This document shows, piece by piece, positions 46,233-55,098 of a stretch of 64,000 nt of DNA. Origin of the DNA: Acidihalobacter_A sp037381185 (GTDB lineage Bacteria > Pseudomonadota > Gammaproteobacteria > DSM-5130 > Acidihalobacteraceae); assembly GCF_037381185.1 (NCBI RefSeq), contig NZ_JARRQY010000028.1, positions 1-64,000 of the forward strand. Direction: 5' to 3'. A model generated the notes under the pieces. It saw only the letters and a program-made list of their open reading frames with translations. It did not search any database and was not told the origin of the DNA. Position 1 is the first letter of the stretch; every line of letters begins with the position of its first letter. Both the position numbers and the translations under genes were made by a program.

Positions 46233-46598
46233 TCAGCCCGCGCTTTCTCCACCCACCTCGATGGACCACAACTTCTCCAGATTGTAGAAGTCGCGGACGC
46301 GCGGCAGCATGACGTGCACCACGATGTCGTCCAGGTCGACGAGCACCCACTCCCCCTCTCGTTCGCCCTCGCTGCCGCGAACCTCGAACCCCGCATCCTT
46401 GGCCCTGCGTGCAACATTGCCGGCCAGCGATTTCACGTGGCGGTCCGACGTCCCCGTGGCGATGACCATGAGGTCCATCAGCGGGGACTTGCCTCGCAGG
46501 TCGATGCTACGCACGTCCTGTGCCTTGAGGTCGTCCAGCGCCTCCAGCACGACGGCGTGCAGGCGCTCGACGTCCTGCTCCACTACTTCGTTGTTCAT
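46233..46598 (-). CDS. rsfS: Ribosome silencing factor RsfS
   Basis: Binds uL14 on the 50S subunit and blocks subunit joining under starvation. 121 residues from the ATG at 46598, which has AGGAGAGG upstream. Family stretches: LHAVVLEALDDLKAQDVRSIDLRGKSPLMDLMVIATGTSDRHVKSLA and GEWVLVDLDDIVVHVMLPRVRDFYNLEKLW. It overlaps nadD by 4 bp (ATGA). rlmH, often its neighbour, is elsewhere in this window. Confidence 0.96.
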   Translation of the reverse strand: MNNEVVEQDVERLHAVVLEALDDLKAQDVRSIDLRGKSPLMDLMVIATGTSDRHVKSLAGNVARRAKDAGFEVRGSEGEREGEWVLVDLDDIVVHVMLPRVRDFYNLEKLWSIEVGGESAG

Positions 46599-47266
46599 GC
46601 CTCTCCTATATCCACTGCCTCGGAGGCAGTTTCCTCCCACCCGTACAAACCCGACTCACGGATCATGTTCCACACACCGTCGGGTACCAGAAAACGCGGA
46701 CTCTGCCCGCGCGCCAAACCTTCGCGGATGGCCGTCGCCGCAATCGCCAGCTGTGTCACCTCGACGAACACCACCTTGCCCGCCGGTTCCCTCTCCAGCT
46801 CCGCCAGGCTCTCGCTGACACGCCCGGCGATCATCCGCGCCAGCGCCTCCTCGGGCTCACCCTCCTCGCCGGGGCGCTGCGCCACCACGATGTGCGCAAG
46901 CTTCAGCAAGGCTTCGGCGTCGTGCCACTTGGGCAGACCGTTGAAGGCATCACGCCCCAGAATCAGACACAGCGCCACCTCATCACCGAGTTCGGCGCGC
47001 AGCGAACGCAAGGTGTCTGCGGTATAGGATGGCCCCTCGCGCTCCAGCTCTCGGCGGTCGAGCACGAACCCGGGCTCGCCTTCCAGCGCGCGCGCCACCA
47101 TCGCCGCGCGCGTCTCGGCCGTCTCGCGCGGCGTGCCGCGATGCGGTGGAATACGGCAGGGCAGAAAACGCACCGAGTCCAGGCCCAGAGCGTCGCGGAT
47201 TTCCAGCGCCGGGCGCAGGTGTCCGAAGTGGATGGGATCGAAGGTACCGCCGAGCAGGCCGATCAT
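46595..47266 (-). CDS. nadD: Nicotinate-nucleotide adenylyltransferase
   Basis: Joins ATP and nicotinate mononucleotide to make deamido-NAD. 223 residues from ATG 47266. The nucleotidyltransferase signature GGTFDPIHFGHLRPA, FLPCRIPPHRG, SYTADTLRSLRAELG and the C-terminal SPRFLVPDGVWNMIRESGLYG are visible. A GTG at 47311, sharing bases with the proA stop, would add 15 residues; I prefer the ATG, which matches the usual family start. Confidence 0.95.
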   Translation of the reverse strand: MIGLLGGTFDPIHFGHLRPALEIRDALGLDSVRFLPCRIPPHRGTPRETAETRAAMVARALEGEPGFVLDRRELEREGPSYTADTLRSLRAELGDEVALCLILGRDAFNGLPKWHDAEALLKLAHIVVAQRPGEEGEPEEALARMIAGRVSESLAELEREPAGKVVFVEVTQLAIAATAIREGLARGQSPRFLVPDGVWNMIRESGLYGWEETASEAVDIGEA

Positions 47267-47310
47267 GGCTCTGCGTCCGGCCCACCCGGCGTGATTGTGG
47301 GACGAACTCA

Positions 47311-48591
47311 CTATTCGCGGATCTGACCGTCGCCGAGCACGACGTACTTGAGGCTGGTCAGGCCCTCGAGACCCACCGGGCCACGGGCGTGCAGCTTGTC
47401 GGTAGAGATGCCGATCTCGGCGCCGAGGCCGTATTCGAAGCCGTCGGCAAAGCGTGTCGAGGCGTTCACCATCACCGAACTGGAATCGACCTCGCGCAGG
47501 AACCGCCGCGCCCGGGTGTAGTTCTCGGTGACGATGGCGTCGGTATGCTGCGAGCCGTAGGTGTTGATGTGCTCAATCGCCTCGTCCAGGCCGTCGACCA
47601 CGCGGATCGCCAGGATCGGTGCCAGATATTCGGCCAGCCAGTCCTGCTCGGTCGCGGGCACGACGTCGGGCAGAATCTCCCGGGTACGCGCGCAGCCGCG
47701 CAGCTCGACGCCCTTCTCGGCATACAGCCCGGCCAGTTCCGGCAGCAGTTCGGCCGCCCGCGCAACGTCGACCAGCAGAGTTTCCATGGTATTGCAGGTG
47801 CCGTAGCGCTGAGTCTTGGAATTGAACGCCACGCGCAGCGCCTTGGCGGTATCGGCCTCGGCATCGAGATAGACGTGGCAGACACCGTCCAGGTGCTTGA
47901 TCACGGGGATCAGCGACTCGCCGCTGACGCGCTCGATCAAGCCCTTGCCGCCGCGCGGCACGATGACGTCGACGTAGTCCTTCATGCGCAGCAACTCGCC
48001 CACCGCCGCTCGGTCGTCGGTCTCGACCACCTGCACCGCGGCATCCGGCAAACCGGCGGCGGCCAGCCCCTGACGGATACAGACGGCGACCGCCTGGTTG
48101 GAATGCAGCGCCTCGGAACCACCGCGCAGGATCGCGGCATTGCCCGACTTCAGGCACAGTGCCGCCGCATCGACCGTGACGTTCGGGCGCGACTCGTAGA
48201 TGATGCCGATCACGCCCAGGGGCACGCGCATGCGCCCGACCTGGATGCCGCTCGGGCGGTAGTTCAGGTCGCTGATTTCACCCACCGGATCCGCCAGCGC
48301 CACGATCTGGCGTACGCCTTCGGCCATCGCCGCGATGCGCGCATCGGTCAGCTCCAGCCGATCGAGCAGCGCCGGCTCCAGGCCGCGTGTACGTCCGCCC
48401 TCGAGATCCTTGCGGTTCTCCGCCTTCAGGGTTTCTGCCGCAGCCTCGATAGCATCGGCGATGGCCAGCAGCGCGGCATTCTTGTCTCCGGCTTCAGCCC
48501 GCGCCAACACGCGCGAGGCCTGACGCGCGCGGCGCCCCACGCCGTCCATATACACCGCAATTTCGTTTACGACACGCTCGTCAGCGCTCAT
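47311..48591 (-). CDS. proA: Gamma-glutamyl phosphate reductase
   Basis: Reduces gamma-glutamyl phosphate to the semialdehyde with NADPH, second step of proline synthesis. 426 residues from the ATG at 48591 (GGAG nine bases upstream). The aldehyde-dehydrogenase fold is evident: VPLGVIGIIYESRPNVTVDAAALCLKSGNA, VIVPRGGKGLIERV, the catalytic Cys in RYGTCNTMETLLVD, and the C-terminal GLGAEIGISTDKLHARGPVGLEGLTSLKYV. proB is not adjacent. Confidence 0.98.
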   Translation of the reverse strand: MSADERVVNEIAVYMDGVGRRARQASRVLARAEAGDKNAALLAIADAIEAAAETLKAENRKDLEGGRTRGLEPALLDRLELTDARIAAMAEGVRQIVALADPVGEISDLNYRPSGIQVGRMRVPLGVIGIIYESRPNVTVDAAALCLKSGNAAILRGGSEALHSNQAVAVCIRQGLAAAGLPDAAVQVVETDDRAAVGELLRMKDYVDVIVPRGGKGLIERVSGESLIPVIKHLDGVCHVYLDAEADTAKALRVAFNSKTQRYGTCNTMETLLVDVARAAELLPELAGLYAEKGVELRGCARTREILPDVVPATEQDWLAEYLAPILAIRVVDGLDEAIEHINTYGSQHTDAIVTENYTRARRFLREVDSSSVMVNASTRFADGFEYGLGAEIGISTDKLHARGPVGLEGLTSLKYVVLGDGQIRE

Positions 48592-48721
48592 CGTTTCATG
48601 CTCCGTCGCCACTCAGTGTGATGCTTATCATTTCCAGAGCCCGTTCGCACAACGCTCGCAGCACCTTGCAAGCCACGGAAAACGGCTCCGGCAACGCACC
48701 GCTCAACAGTGTGAGCAGGCT

Positions 48722-49762
48722 CTAGCGAACGAGTCCCTTGCTCTCCACCGCCAAGCCCACCCCCGGCGGAAACAAGGCCCGCCCGCTCAACACCATGCTC
48801 AATTGTAACAACTCATCCCAGGGATCACCCGCTGCCTGCCCCTTGACCACGCGGTCAGCCCGCGCCGCAAGGCGGATCAGCCAAGCGGCGCGCGCCGCAG
48901 GCCAGCGCCGTGCGGCACGCTCCACCAGGGAACGCCGGCGCGGCGGTACTCCACGCCATACGCCGTCGCCCGCCGTTCCACGGGCCAGCTGCGCCAACAA
49001 ACGAGCCTCGCGCACCAATGCCCAGGCCACCAGGGTCGGCTCCACACCCTCCCCTCGCAAGCCGTCCAGTATGCGCACCGCGCGGGCACCATCGCCCGCC
49101 AGCGCCGCCTCGGCCAGATCGCTCACTTCGTAGCGCGCATTGCCCGAGACCGCCTCCAGCACCGCCTCGCCGCCCAAAGGCCCCGGCGGCTGCAACAGGG
49201 CGAGTTTCTCCACTTCCTGCGCCGCGGCCAGCAGATTGCCCTCGACCCGCTCCAGCAGCAGCGCCAAAGCCGCTTCGTCCGGCTCCAAGCCTCGCGCACG
49301 CAGACGCACCGTGAGCCATTGCCGCGTTTCACCCGGTCCCAGCGGCCAGACCGCAACCCAGCTGCCGACACGCTCGACCGCCTTGACCCAGCGGCTCGAG
49401 GTCGTTGCGCGCTCCAGACGGGCGGACTGGATCAGCAGCACGGCATCCTCGGGCGGACGCTCCAGATAGCGCAACAGTGCGGCGGCGCCGGGCTGACCCG
49501 GCTTGCCGTTGCCGAGGCGCAGCTCGATCAGGCGCCGTTCGGCGAACAGCGACATCGAATCGGCCTCTTCACCGAGACGCGCCCAGTCGAAACCGGGCTC
49601 GTGCGTCAGCACCACGCGCTCGCTATAGCCCCGCTCGCGTGCCGCGCGACGCACCGCATCCGCCGCCTCGCCCAATTGCAGCGGTTCGTCGCCACTGACC
49701 AGATACGCCGGCTTCAGGCCGGAACGCAGCTGGGATTCGAGTTGCTGAGGCTTGAGCGGCAT
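48722..49762 (-). CDS. holA: DNA polymerase III subunit delta
   Basis: Clamp-loader wrench subunit that opens the beta clamp. 346 residues. The N-terminal LKPAYLVSGDEPLQLGEAADAVRRAA, the SLFAERRLIELRLGNGKPG clamp-binding region and the helical C-terminal collar domain with LVAWALVREARLLAQLA are visible. It follows lptE with 12 nt between, in the order leuS-lptE-holA as in E. coli. Confidence 0.95.
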   Translation of the reverse strand: MPLKPQQLESQLRSGLKPAYLVSGDEPLQLGEAADAVRRAARERGYSERVVLTHEPGFDWARLGEEADSMSLFAERRLIELRLGNGKPGQPGAAALLRYLERPPEDAVLLIQSARLERATTSSRWVKAVERVGSWVAVWPLGPGETRQWLTVRLRARGLEPDEAALALLLERVEGNLLAAAQEVEKLALLQPPGPLGGEAVLEAVSGNARYEVSDLAEAALAGDGARAVRILDGLRGEGVEPTLVAWALVREARLLAQLARGTAGDGVWRGVPPRRRSLVERAARRWPAARAAWLIRLAARADRVVKGQAAGDPWDELLQLSMVLSGRALFPPGVGLAVESKGLVR

Positions 49763-49774
49763 GGCTGAAACGCC

Positions 49775-50302
49775 TCAGGGCTGGCTGTGCGCCCGTGCCT
49801 GCAAGCGCAACAGAGCGAGACTGGCAAGGTCGCGGCTCATGCTGTCGCGCAGCTGGTTCACCTCGCTGCTCTTGGCAAGCACCTGCGAATCGCTGTAGCT
49901 GTAGTGGCGCCGCGTCTGCAATTCCTGCGTTGGAATATGCCAGTCGCCCTGCGTCGCGCGCACCGAATACGCCAGCTGCATGAGGAGCTGATAGGCGGCC
50001 ACCGTGCCGTCGGCATTCACGCTGAGCACGCTGCGCGAGGTCTTCAGAGATTCGATCTGCAATATCGCAGTGGCATTGCGCGCGTCGGAGACGACCTGCA
50101 CGCCGTTGGCTTGCAGCGTGCTGCGCAACGCGCGCACCAGCGTATCGTCGGACGCCGCGCCGCTGATGTAGGTCCGCGCCATCTGCGGCGGCAGCTGCAC
50201 CTGACCGCGCAGATGAAAACCGCAGGCAGCAAGCGACCGCATGAGGCCGGCGAGGAAAACCGCCCGCAGCCCCCCCTCGATAGCCCTGACTGCCGAATAC
50301 AT
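49775..50302 (-). CDS. lptE: LPS assembly lipoprotein LptE
   Basis: Outer-membrane lipoprotein that plugs LptD and helps insert lipopolysaccharide. About 175 residues from the ATG at 50302. The family core is clear: LAACGFHLRGQVQLPPQM with the lipidated Cys, YISGAASDDTLVRALRSTLQANGVQV and RRHYSYSDSQVLAKSSEVNQLRDSM. The leader before the Cys (GGLRAVFLAGLMRSLAAC) is unusual in having charged residues in the hydrophobic stretch. It lies in the region where the upstream leuS end is abnormal, so the lptE 5' end may also be altered. Confidence 0.88.
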   Translation of the reverse strand: MYSAVRAIEGGLRAVFLAGLMRSLAACGFHLRGQVQLPPQMARTYISGAASDDTLVRALRSTLQANGVQVVSDARNATAILQIESLKTSRSVLSVNADGTVAAYQLLMQLAYSVRATQGDWHIPTQELQTRRHYSYSDSQVLAKSSEVNQLRDSMSRDLASLALLRLQARAHSQP

Positions 50303-52767
50303 GACGCGCCTGCAGCGCGAAGCTCTCGCCGGCACGGGAGGCGAGCCCGCCGATCAGGCCGACGTAGAGCAGCAGCGCTAGATTGCCCAGCAGCGTCCTC
50401 GGGCCAGGCCGCGTCGACGATGTCGTCGCCATAACCCAACTCGCACCACAGATGATGAGTGACGTGCGGCGCAACCGGCGACAGCAGGCGCAGCAGGATG
50501 GACAGACCCTCGCGGCGCAGCTGCGCCGCACCCGCCCCCTCTCCCAGCCGGCTCAACGTGTTGAGCAGCTTCATGCAGGCCGAGACCACCGTATTGAACT
50601 GGTACTTGCCGAAGTCCACCAGAGCTTGGCGCAGAGTCTCGTGAATCTCGCGGCGAGCCGCGCGGACCTCCGTGGACGCATCAGCCGGCAATACTGAATC
50701 GGCCGAGGTGTCGCTCTCGGCAGCAAACGCCCACAGGCGCTTGAGGAAACGGTGGGCACCCTCGACGCCGGCGTCGTTCCACTCCAGCGACTGCTCCGGC
50801 GGCGCCGCAAACATCGCGAACACGCGCGCGGTATCGGCCCCGTAGTGCTCGATCAGCGACTGCGGATCGACACCATTGTTCTTGGACTTGGACATCTTCT
50901 CGATGCCGCCTATCGTAACCGGCTGACCGTCCGCCTTCAGGGTCGAGGAAACCGGCCGCCCCTTGTCGTCGGTCGCCACCTGGACATCGGCGGGATTGAT
51001 CCACTGCTTGCGGCCATCCTCGCCCATGCGGAAGAACGTCGGCGCCACCACCATGCCCTGGGTCAGCAGGTTATGGAACGGCTCGTCGGCCTTGGTCAGG
51101 CCGAGATCCCTCATCACCTTGGTCCAGAAGCGCGAGTAGAGCAGGTGCAGAATGGCGTGCTCTATGCCGCCGACGTACTGATCCACGGGCATCCAGTAGT
51201 CGGCGCGTGCGTCGATCATGGCGCCGGCATCCGGACAGGTGTAGCGGAAGAAGTACCAGGACGAGTCGACGAAGGTGTCCATGGTGTCGGTCTCGCGCCT
51301 CGCCACGCCGCCGCACTTGGGACAACTGCAGTTGAGAAACGCATCGTACTTGTTGAGCGGATTGCCGGAACCGTCCGGCACGCACTCTTCCGGCAACACC
51401 ACCGGCAACTGCTCGTCGGGCACCGGCACGTCGCCGCAGGCCTCGCAGCGGACCATCGGGATCGGAGTGCCCCAGTAGCGCTGGCGCGAGATACCCCAGT
51501 CGCGCAAGCGCCAGGTAATCTTCTTCTCGCCGAGCTGCTTGGTGGCGAGGTCGGTCGCAACAGCGTCCACCGCCGCCTCGAATTCAAGGCCGTCGTACTT
51601 GCCGGAGTTGATGCACATGCCGTGCTCCGCGTAAGCCTCCTGCCACGGTTCCGGCGTCGCGTTGCCGGCCGAGGTCAGAACGACCGGCTTGATCGGCAGG
51701 CCGTACTTGTGGGCGAAGGCGAAGTCGCGTTCGTCGTGAGCCGGCACCGCCATCACCGCCCCCTCGCCATAGCCCATCAACACGTAGTTGGCGACCCACA
51801 ACGGCAACTCCTCGCCGCTCAGCGGATGGGTCACGGTCAGACCGGTGGCCATGCCCTTCTTTTCCTGCGTGGCCAGTTCGGCCTCGGAGGTGCCGCCGTG
51901 CTGGCACTCCTCGATGAAGGCGGCAAGCTCGGGATTGTCCTTCGCGGCGCTCACGGCCAGCGGGTGCTCGGCGGCCACGGCCACGTAGGTAGCACCCATC
52001 AGCGTGTCGGCGCGGGTGGTGAACACCCACAGAGTACCGCCCCCGTCGATGGCGTGAGGGAAGCCGACGCGCACACCATGGCTCTTGCCGATCCAGTTCT
52101 TCTGCATGGTGCGCACCTGCTCCGGCCAGCCGGGCAGATCGTCGAGATCGGCAAGCAGCTCCTCGGCGTATTGCGTGATCGCCATGTAGTACATGGGAAT
52201 CTCGCGCTTCTCCACCGGCGCGCCGGTGCGCCAGCCGCGGCCGTCGATGACCTGTTCGTTGGCCAGCACGGTCTGGTCCACCGGATCCCAGTTCACCGTC
52301 CCCGTGCGCTGGTAGACGATGCCCTTCTCCAGCAGACGCAGGAACAGCCACTGGTTCCAACGGTAGTAGTCGGGTTTGCAGGTGGCAAGCTCGCGTGACC
52401 AGTCGATGGCAAAGCCCAGGGACTTGAGCTGGCCACGCATGTAATCGATGTTGTCGTAGGTCCAGGTAGCGGGCGGCACGCTGTTGTTCATGGCGGCGTT
52501 TTCCGCCGGCAGCCCGAAGGCGTCCCAGCCCATCGGCTGCAGGACATTCTTGCCGGTCATGCGCTGATAGCGGACGATGACGTCGCTGATGGTGTAGTTG
52601 CGCACATGCCCCATGTGCAGGCGCCCCGAAGGATAGGGGAACATCGACAGGCAGTAGAACTTCTCGCGCGCATCGTCCTCGCGCACCTTGAAGGTATCGT
52701 GCTCATCCCAATAGGTTTGGGCGGCCGCCTCTACGCTGGCCGGATCGTACTGCTCCTGCATGTTCAC
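50044..52767 (-). CDS. leuS: Leucyl-tRNA synthetase with an aberrant C-terminus
   Basis: Charges tRNA-Leu; class I synthetase with CP1 editing domain. Normal features: the HIGH-type PYPSGRLHMGHVRNYTISD, editing domain TTRADTLMGATYVAVAAEHPLA, YWGTPIPMV, zinc-knuckle Cys pairs (CEACGD, CSCPKCG) and KMSKSKNNGVDP. Homology runs through LLSPVAPHVTHHLWCELGYGDDIVDAAWP (near 50400, about residue 789). The expected tRNA-binding C-terminal domain of about 70 residues with its VVQVNGK(L/V)R motif is missing. Instead the frame continues 118 Arg/Ala/Cys-rich residues through the lptE start. Either a lesion, a rearrangement or a sequence error. Confidence 0.9.
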   Translation of the reverse strand: MNMQEQYDPASVEAAAQTYWDEHDTFKVREDDAREKFYCLSMFPYPSGRLHMGHVRNYTISDVIVRYQRMTGKNVLQPMGWDAFGLPAENAAMNNSVPPATWTYDNIDYMRGQLKSLGFAIDWSRELATCKPDYYRWNQWLFLRLLEKGIVYQRTGTVNWDPVDQTVLANEQVIDGRGWRTGAPVEKREIPMYYMAITQYAEELLADLDDLPGWPEQVRTMQKNWIGKSHGVRVGFPHAIDGGGTLWVFTTRADTLMGATYVAVAAEHPLAVSAAKDNPELAAFIEECQHGGTSEAELATQEKKGMATGLTVTHPLSGEELPLWVANYVLMGYGEGAVMAVPAHDERDFAFAHKYGLPIKPVVLTSAGNATPEPWQEAYAEHGMCINSGKYDGLEFEAAVDAVATDLATKQLGEKKITWRLRDWGISRQRYWGTPIPMVRCEACGDVPVPDEQLPVVLPEECVPDGSGNPLNKYDAFLNCSCPKCGGVARRETDTMDTFVDSSWYFFRYTCPDAGAMIDARADYWMPVDQYVGGIEHAILHLLYSRFWTKVMRDLGLTKADEPFHNLLTQGMVVAPTFFRMGEDGRKQWINPADVQVATDDKGRPVSSTLKADGQPVTIGGIEKMSKSKNNGVDPQSLIEHYGADTARVFAMFAAPPEQSLEWNDAGVEGAHRFLKRLWAFAAESDTSADSVLPADASTEVRAARREIHETLRQALVDFGKYQFNTVVSACMKLLNTLSRLGEGAGAAQLRREGLSILLRLLSPVAPHVTHHLWCELGYGDDIVDAAWPEDAAGQSSAAALRRPDRRARLPCRRELRAAGASCIRQSGLSRGGCGRFSSPASCGRLLPAVFICAVRCSCRRRWRGPTSAARRPTIRWCARCAARCKPTACRSSPTRAMPLRYCRSNL

Positions 52768-52910
52768 TCTTCACTTGGGGGGTGACTAGGGGAAATCAAT
52801 CGGGCGCGAACGCCCCACGGCGGCGGCGCGCTCTTTCAGCGACGGCCGCCCGGCAAGACATTCGCAAGCGGGTTAGCTTACCAGCGGCGCGCGCACGCCC
52901 GCAATCGCGC

Positions 52911-53384
52911 CTAGAACGGGAACACCCGGGTCTCTCCGTTGCGGCCGTAGAGCACCTGCACCTTCTGTCCGACCCTTAGGCCCTGCCCCGCCTTCTGCGT
53001 GACCGCCACCATGCGGCCGCTGTCCAGGCGCACGGTGATCAACTCCCCGACGCTGCCCGTCATCTTATTGCCGGCCGACTGTCCAAGCATGCCGCCGATC
53101 ACCGCTCCGCCAAGAGCGCCGAGTCCATGCAACACGAAGGAATCCGAATCCCCGCCGAGTTGCGAGCCCAGGATACCGCCTGCGATCGTACCGGCTGCCC
53201 CACCGGCATTGTCCGGCTGCAGTGCCACATTGCGGATAGCGATGATGGTGCCGAGTTCGACCCGCTGGGCGCTCAACCCTGTGCGATAAGTCTGCGCGTC
53301 GTAGTTCTCCGTCGCACAGCCACCCAACAGTGCCAGCACGCCGACCAAAGTGACGGCAACCACACCTGCTCGAACTCTAAGCAT
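52911..53384 (-). CDS. Glycine-zipper 2TM domain lipoprotein (SlyB-like)
   Basis: About 157 residues from the ATG at 53384, which has GGGAGG upstream. Lipoprotein signal ending LLGGC. The centre is a glycine zipper (GGAAGTIAGGILGSQLGG, GLGALGGAVIGGMLGQSAG) that can form a membrane hairpin, followed by a small beta domain (ITVRLDSGRMVAVTQKAGQGLRVGQKVQVLY). Such proteins stabilise outer-membrane assemblies in the SlyB case; role here inferred. Confidence 0.88.
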   Translation of the reverse strand: MLRVRAGVVAVTLVGVLALLGGCATENYDAQTYRTGLSAQRVELGTIIAIRNVALQPDNAGGAAGTIAGGILGSQLGGDSDSFVLHGLGALGGAVIGGMLGQSAGNKMTGSVGELITVRLDSGRMVAVTQKAGQGLRVGQKVQVLYGRNGETRVFPF

Positions 53385-53534
53385 CGCAAACCTCCCTGAT
53401 TCAACCACTTGGGACACGGCACGAAGTCTACTCCTTCAACGCCCGCGCACGATATAACGCGCGGCGCATTTCGTGCGCCGCGCCGATGCATCACACTGCT
53501 AGAATGAGCCCATTGAATATCCTGAGGACCGACC

Positions 53535-54047
53535 ATGAGCAAGGACGAAACCCCGCCCCATCTGCATCAGGCCTACAACCGCATGATCGAGCGTGCGCGC
53601 GAAATCATGCAGAAAAGCGGCGAACGGCTCGACAACGCCGTCGACGAGGCGCGAGAAACCGCACATGAGCTGGGAGAGCTGACCCGCAACGAAGCCGACC
53701 TGCTGGCGCAATACGTCAAGCGCGACCTACAGGACCTGGGCGACTATCTGCGCGACCCCGACGGCGACCTGCGCGCCTGGTTCCACATGGACTCGGAGCT
53801 GATCGAGGCGTCGATCCGCGACCTGTTGTTCTCGGTCGCCGATCAGACCAGCGTGCAGCTGGCCGAGTTCGCGCGCAATGCCGGTCAACCCGCGACCTGG
53901 CATACCGGCGAGATGACCGCCCCCGGTGTGCTCGAGTGCACAAAGTGCACCGAGCAACTGCGCTTCACCAACGCGGGGCGTATTCCCCCCTGCCCCAGTT
54001 GCCACAACACCGAATTCCGGCGACTAAGACAGAACTCCGCTCAATAA
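53535..54047 (+). CDS. Zinc-ribbon protein of the DUF1451/YbeL family
   Basis: A 170-residue protein. The N-terminal half is a charged helical region (YNRMIERAREIMQKSGERLDNAVDEARETAHELGELT). The C-terminus has a zinc ribbon with CTKC and CPSC pairs. It resembles E. coli YbeL, which also lies close to leuS-lptE, so the neighbourhood supports the call. Function unknown. AGGA lies a few bases before the ATG. Confidence 0.85.
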   Translation: MSKDETPPHLHQAYNRMIERAREIMQKSGERLDNAVDEARETAHELGELTRNEADLLAQYVKRDLQDLGDYLRDPDGDLRAWFHMDSELIEASIRDLLFSVADQTSVQLAEFARNAGQPATWHTGEMTAPGVLECTKCTEQLRFTNAGRIPPCPSCHNTEFRRLRQNSAQ

Positions 54048-54139
54048 CCGCACATATGTCAGCGGCATGCGGCTTGGCAGGAAAGCCGCCGAATCAGGAA
54101 TTGCCCACAGTCCTAAATGAGCTGCAAGTTCATACCCGG

Positions 54140-54167
54140 CACATGGGTCCCTGCACATGGGTCCCTG
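54140..54167 (+). repeat. Tandem duplication of a 14-mer
   Basis: CACATGGGTCCCTG occurs twice with no spacer, in the 150-nt gap between the zinc-ribbon gene and the convergent epimerase gene. GGGTCCC within each unit is itself a small palindrome. No role is apparent. Confidence 0.7.
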
Positions 54168-54199
54168 ACACGAGAAAGATACTGTAAGACAGCCGCCGC

Positions 54200-55096
54200 C
54201 TATACGGAAGCCGGAATGCGCAGGCGATCAAGGACAAAGGCACGAGCCTGCTGCGCCAAATCTACGCTGTCTCGCCAGGGATCCCGCCAGATTGCCAGCG
54301 TATTGGACAGTACCGGATCGACAACTGCCGAGGAAAAACTCTCGAACGTAATCGTGCCCGAGTAGCCAATCTCGCGAAGTGCCCCGAAAAATCCTTCGAA
54401 GTCCACTGTTCCCGCGCCGAGGTATCCGCGATGACTTTCACCAACGTGTACGTAGCACAAGCGCTCGCCACACAGACGTACCGGCTCGATGAAATCTGCC
54501 TCCTCGATATTCATATGATAGGTATCGAGGTGCACCCCCACGCCAGTCTCCCCAAGATCATCTAGAAACTCGAGCGCCTGTTCCGCGGTGTTCAACATAT
54601 TCGACTCATAGCGATTCACGACCTCGAGACCCAGGACCATATCCGATGCCCTGGCTCTATCCGCGAGTCGCCGAAGGACCTCAAGTGCGTTATTCCGCCC
54701 TCTGACCGAAATAGGCTGGGAGTACTTGTGCAACGCGCCGAAAATCACCCCGCCGAGATAGCCTGCACCGACATCTCGCGCCACCGACAAGGCCTCGTTC
54801 AGCAAACGCTCGCCACGAGCCGCGACCTCCGGGTTCTCACTGGAAATATCCGTATCCGCGCCGAGGCCCAACGAACACGTTGCGCTCAACCCAGCCTCAT
54901 CGAGAACACGTCGGGTCATCGCCACATCCACCGAGGCGGGGTTCAATAACGGTATTTCAATCAAATCGTATCCGCACTCGGCGGTACGCATCACCGCTTT
55001 CCGACACTGCTGTGCATTCCAGCCTCCCGTCCACACCAGAGCATGAATGCCCAGACGGTTGCGCACCGCTTGATCAGCCCGCTCTTCGCAACTCAT
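54200..55096 (-). CDS. Sugar epimerase/isomerase of the D-tagatose 3-epimerase type (TIM barrel)
   Basis: A 298-residue xylose-isomerase-like TIM barrel. The metal and proton-transfer residues of ketose 3-epimerases are visible: Glu in VLGLEVVNRYESNML, Asp and His in GVHLDTYHMNIEE, His in YVHVGESHRGYLG, and Glu in TITFESFSS. Such enzymes convert ketoses at C3, for example D-tagatose/D-sorbose, D-fructose/D-psicose or L-ribulose/L-xylulose. It is translated right after the SorC regulator and belongs to the divergent polyol cluster. Confidence 0.9.
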   Translation of the reverse strand: MSCEERADQAVRNRLGIHALVWTGGWNAQQCRKAVMRTAECGYDLIEIPLLNPASVDVAMTRRVLDEAGLSATCSLGLGADTDISSENPEVAARGERLLNEALSVARDVGAGYLGGVIFGALHKYSQPISVRGRNNALEVLRRLADRARASDMVLGLEVVNRYESNMLNTAEQALEFLDDLGETGVGVHLDTYHMNIEEADFIEPVRLCGERLCYVHVGESHRGYLGAGTVDFEGFFGALREIGYSGTITFESFSSAVVDPVLSNTLAIWRDPWRDSVDLAQQARAFVLDRLRIPASV

Positions 55097-55098
55097 AC

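Noticed and set aside
48613..48721. Possible small RNA or tRNA between proA and holA
   Set aside because: No cloverleaf, terminator or promoter could be recognised in the 109 nt.
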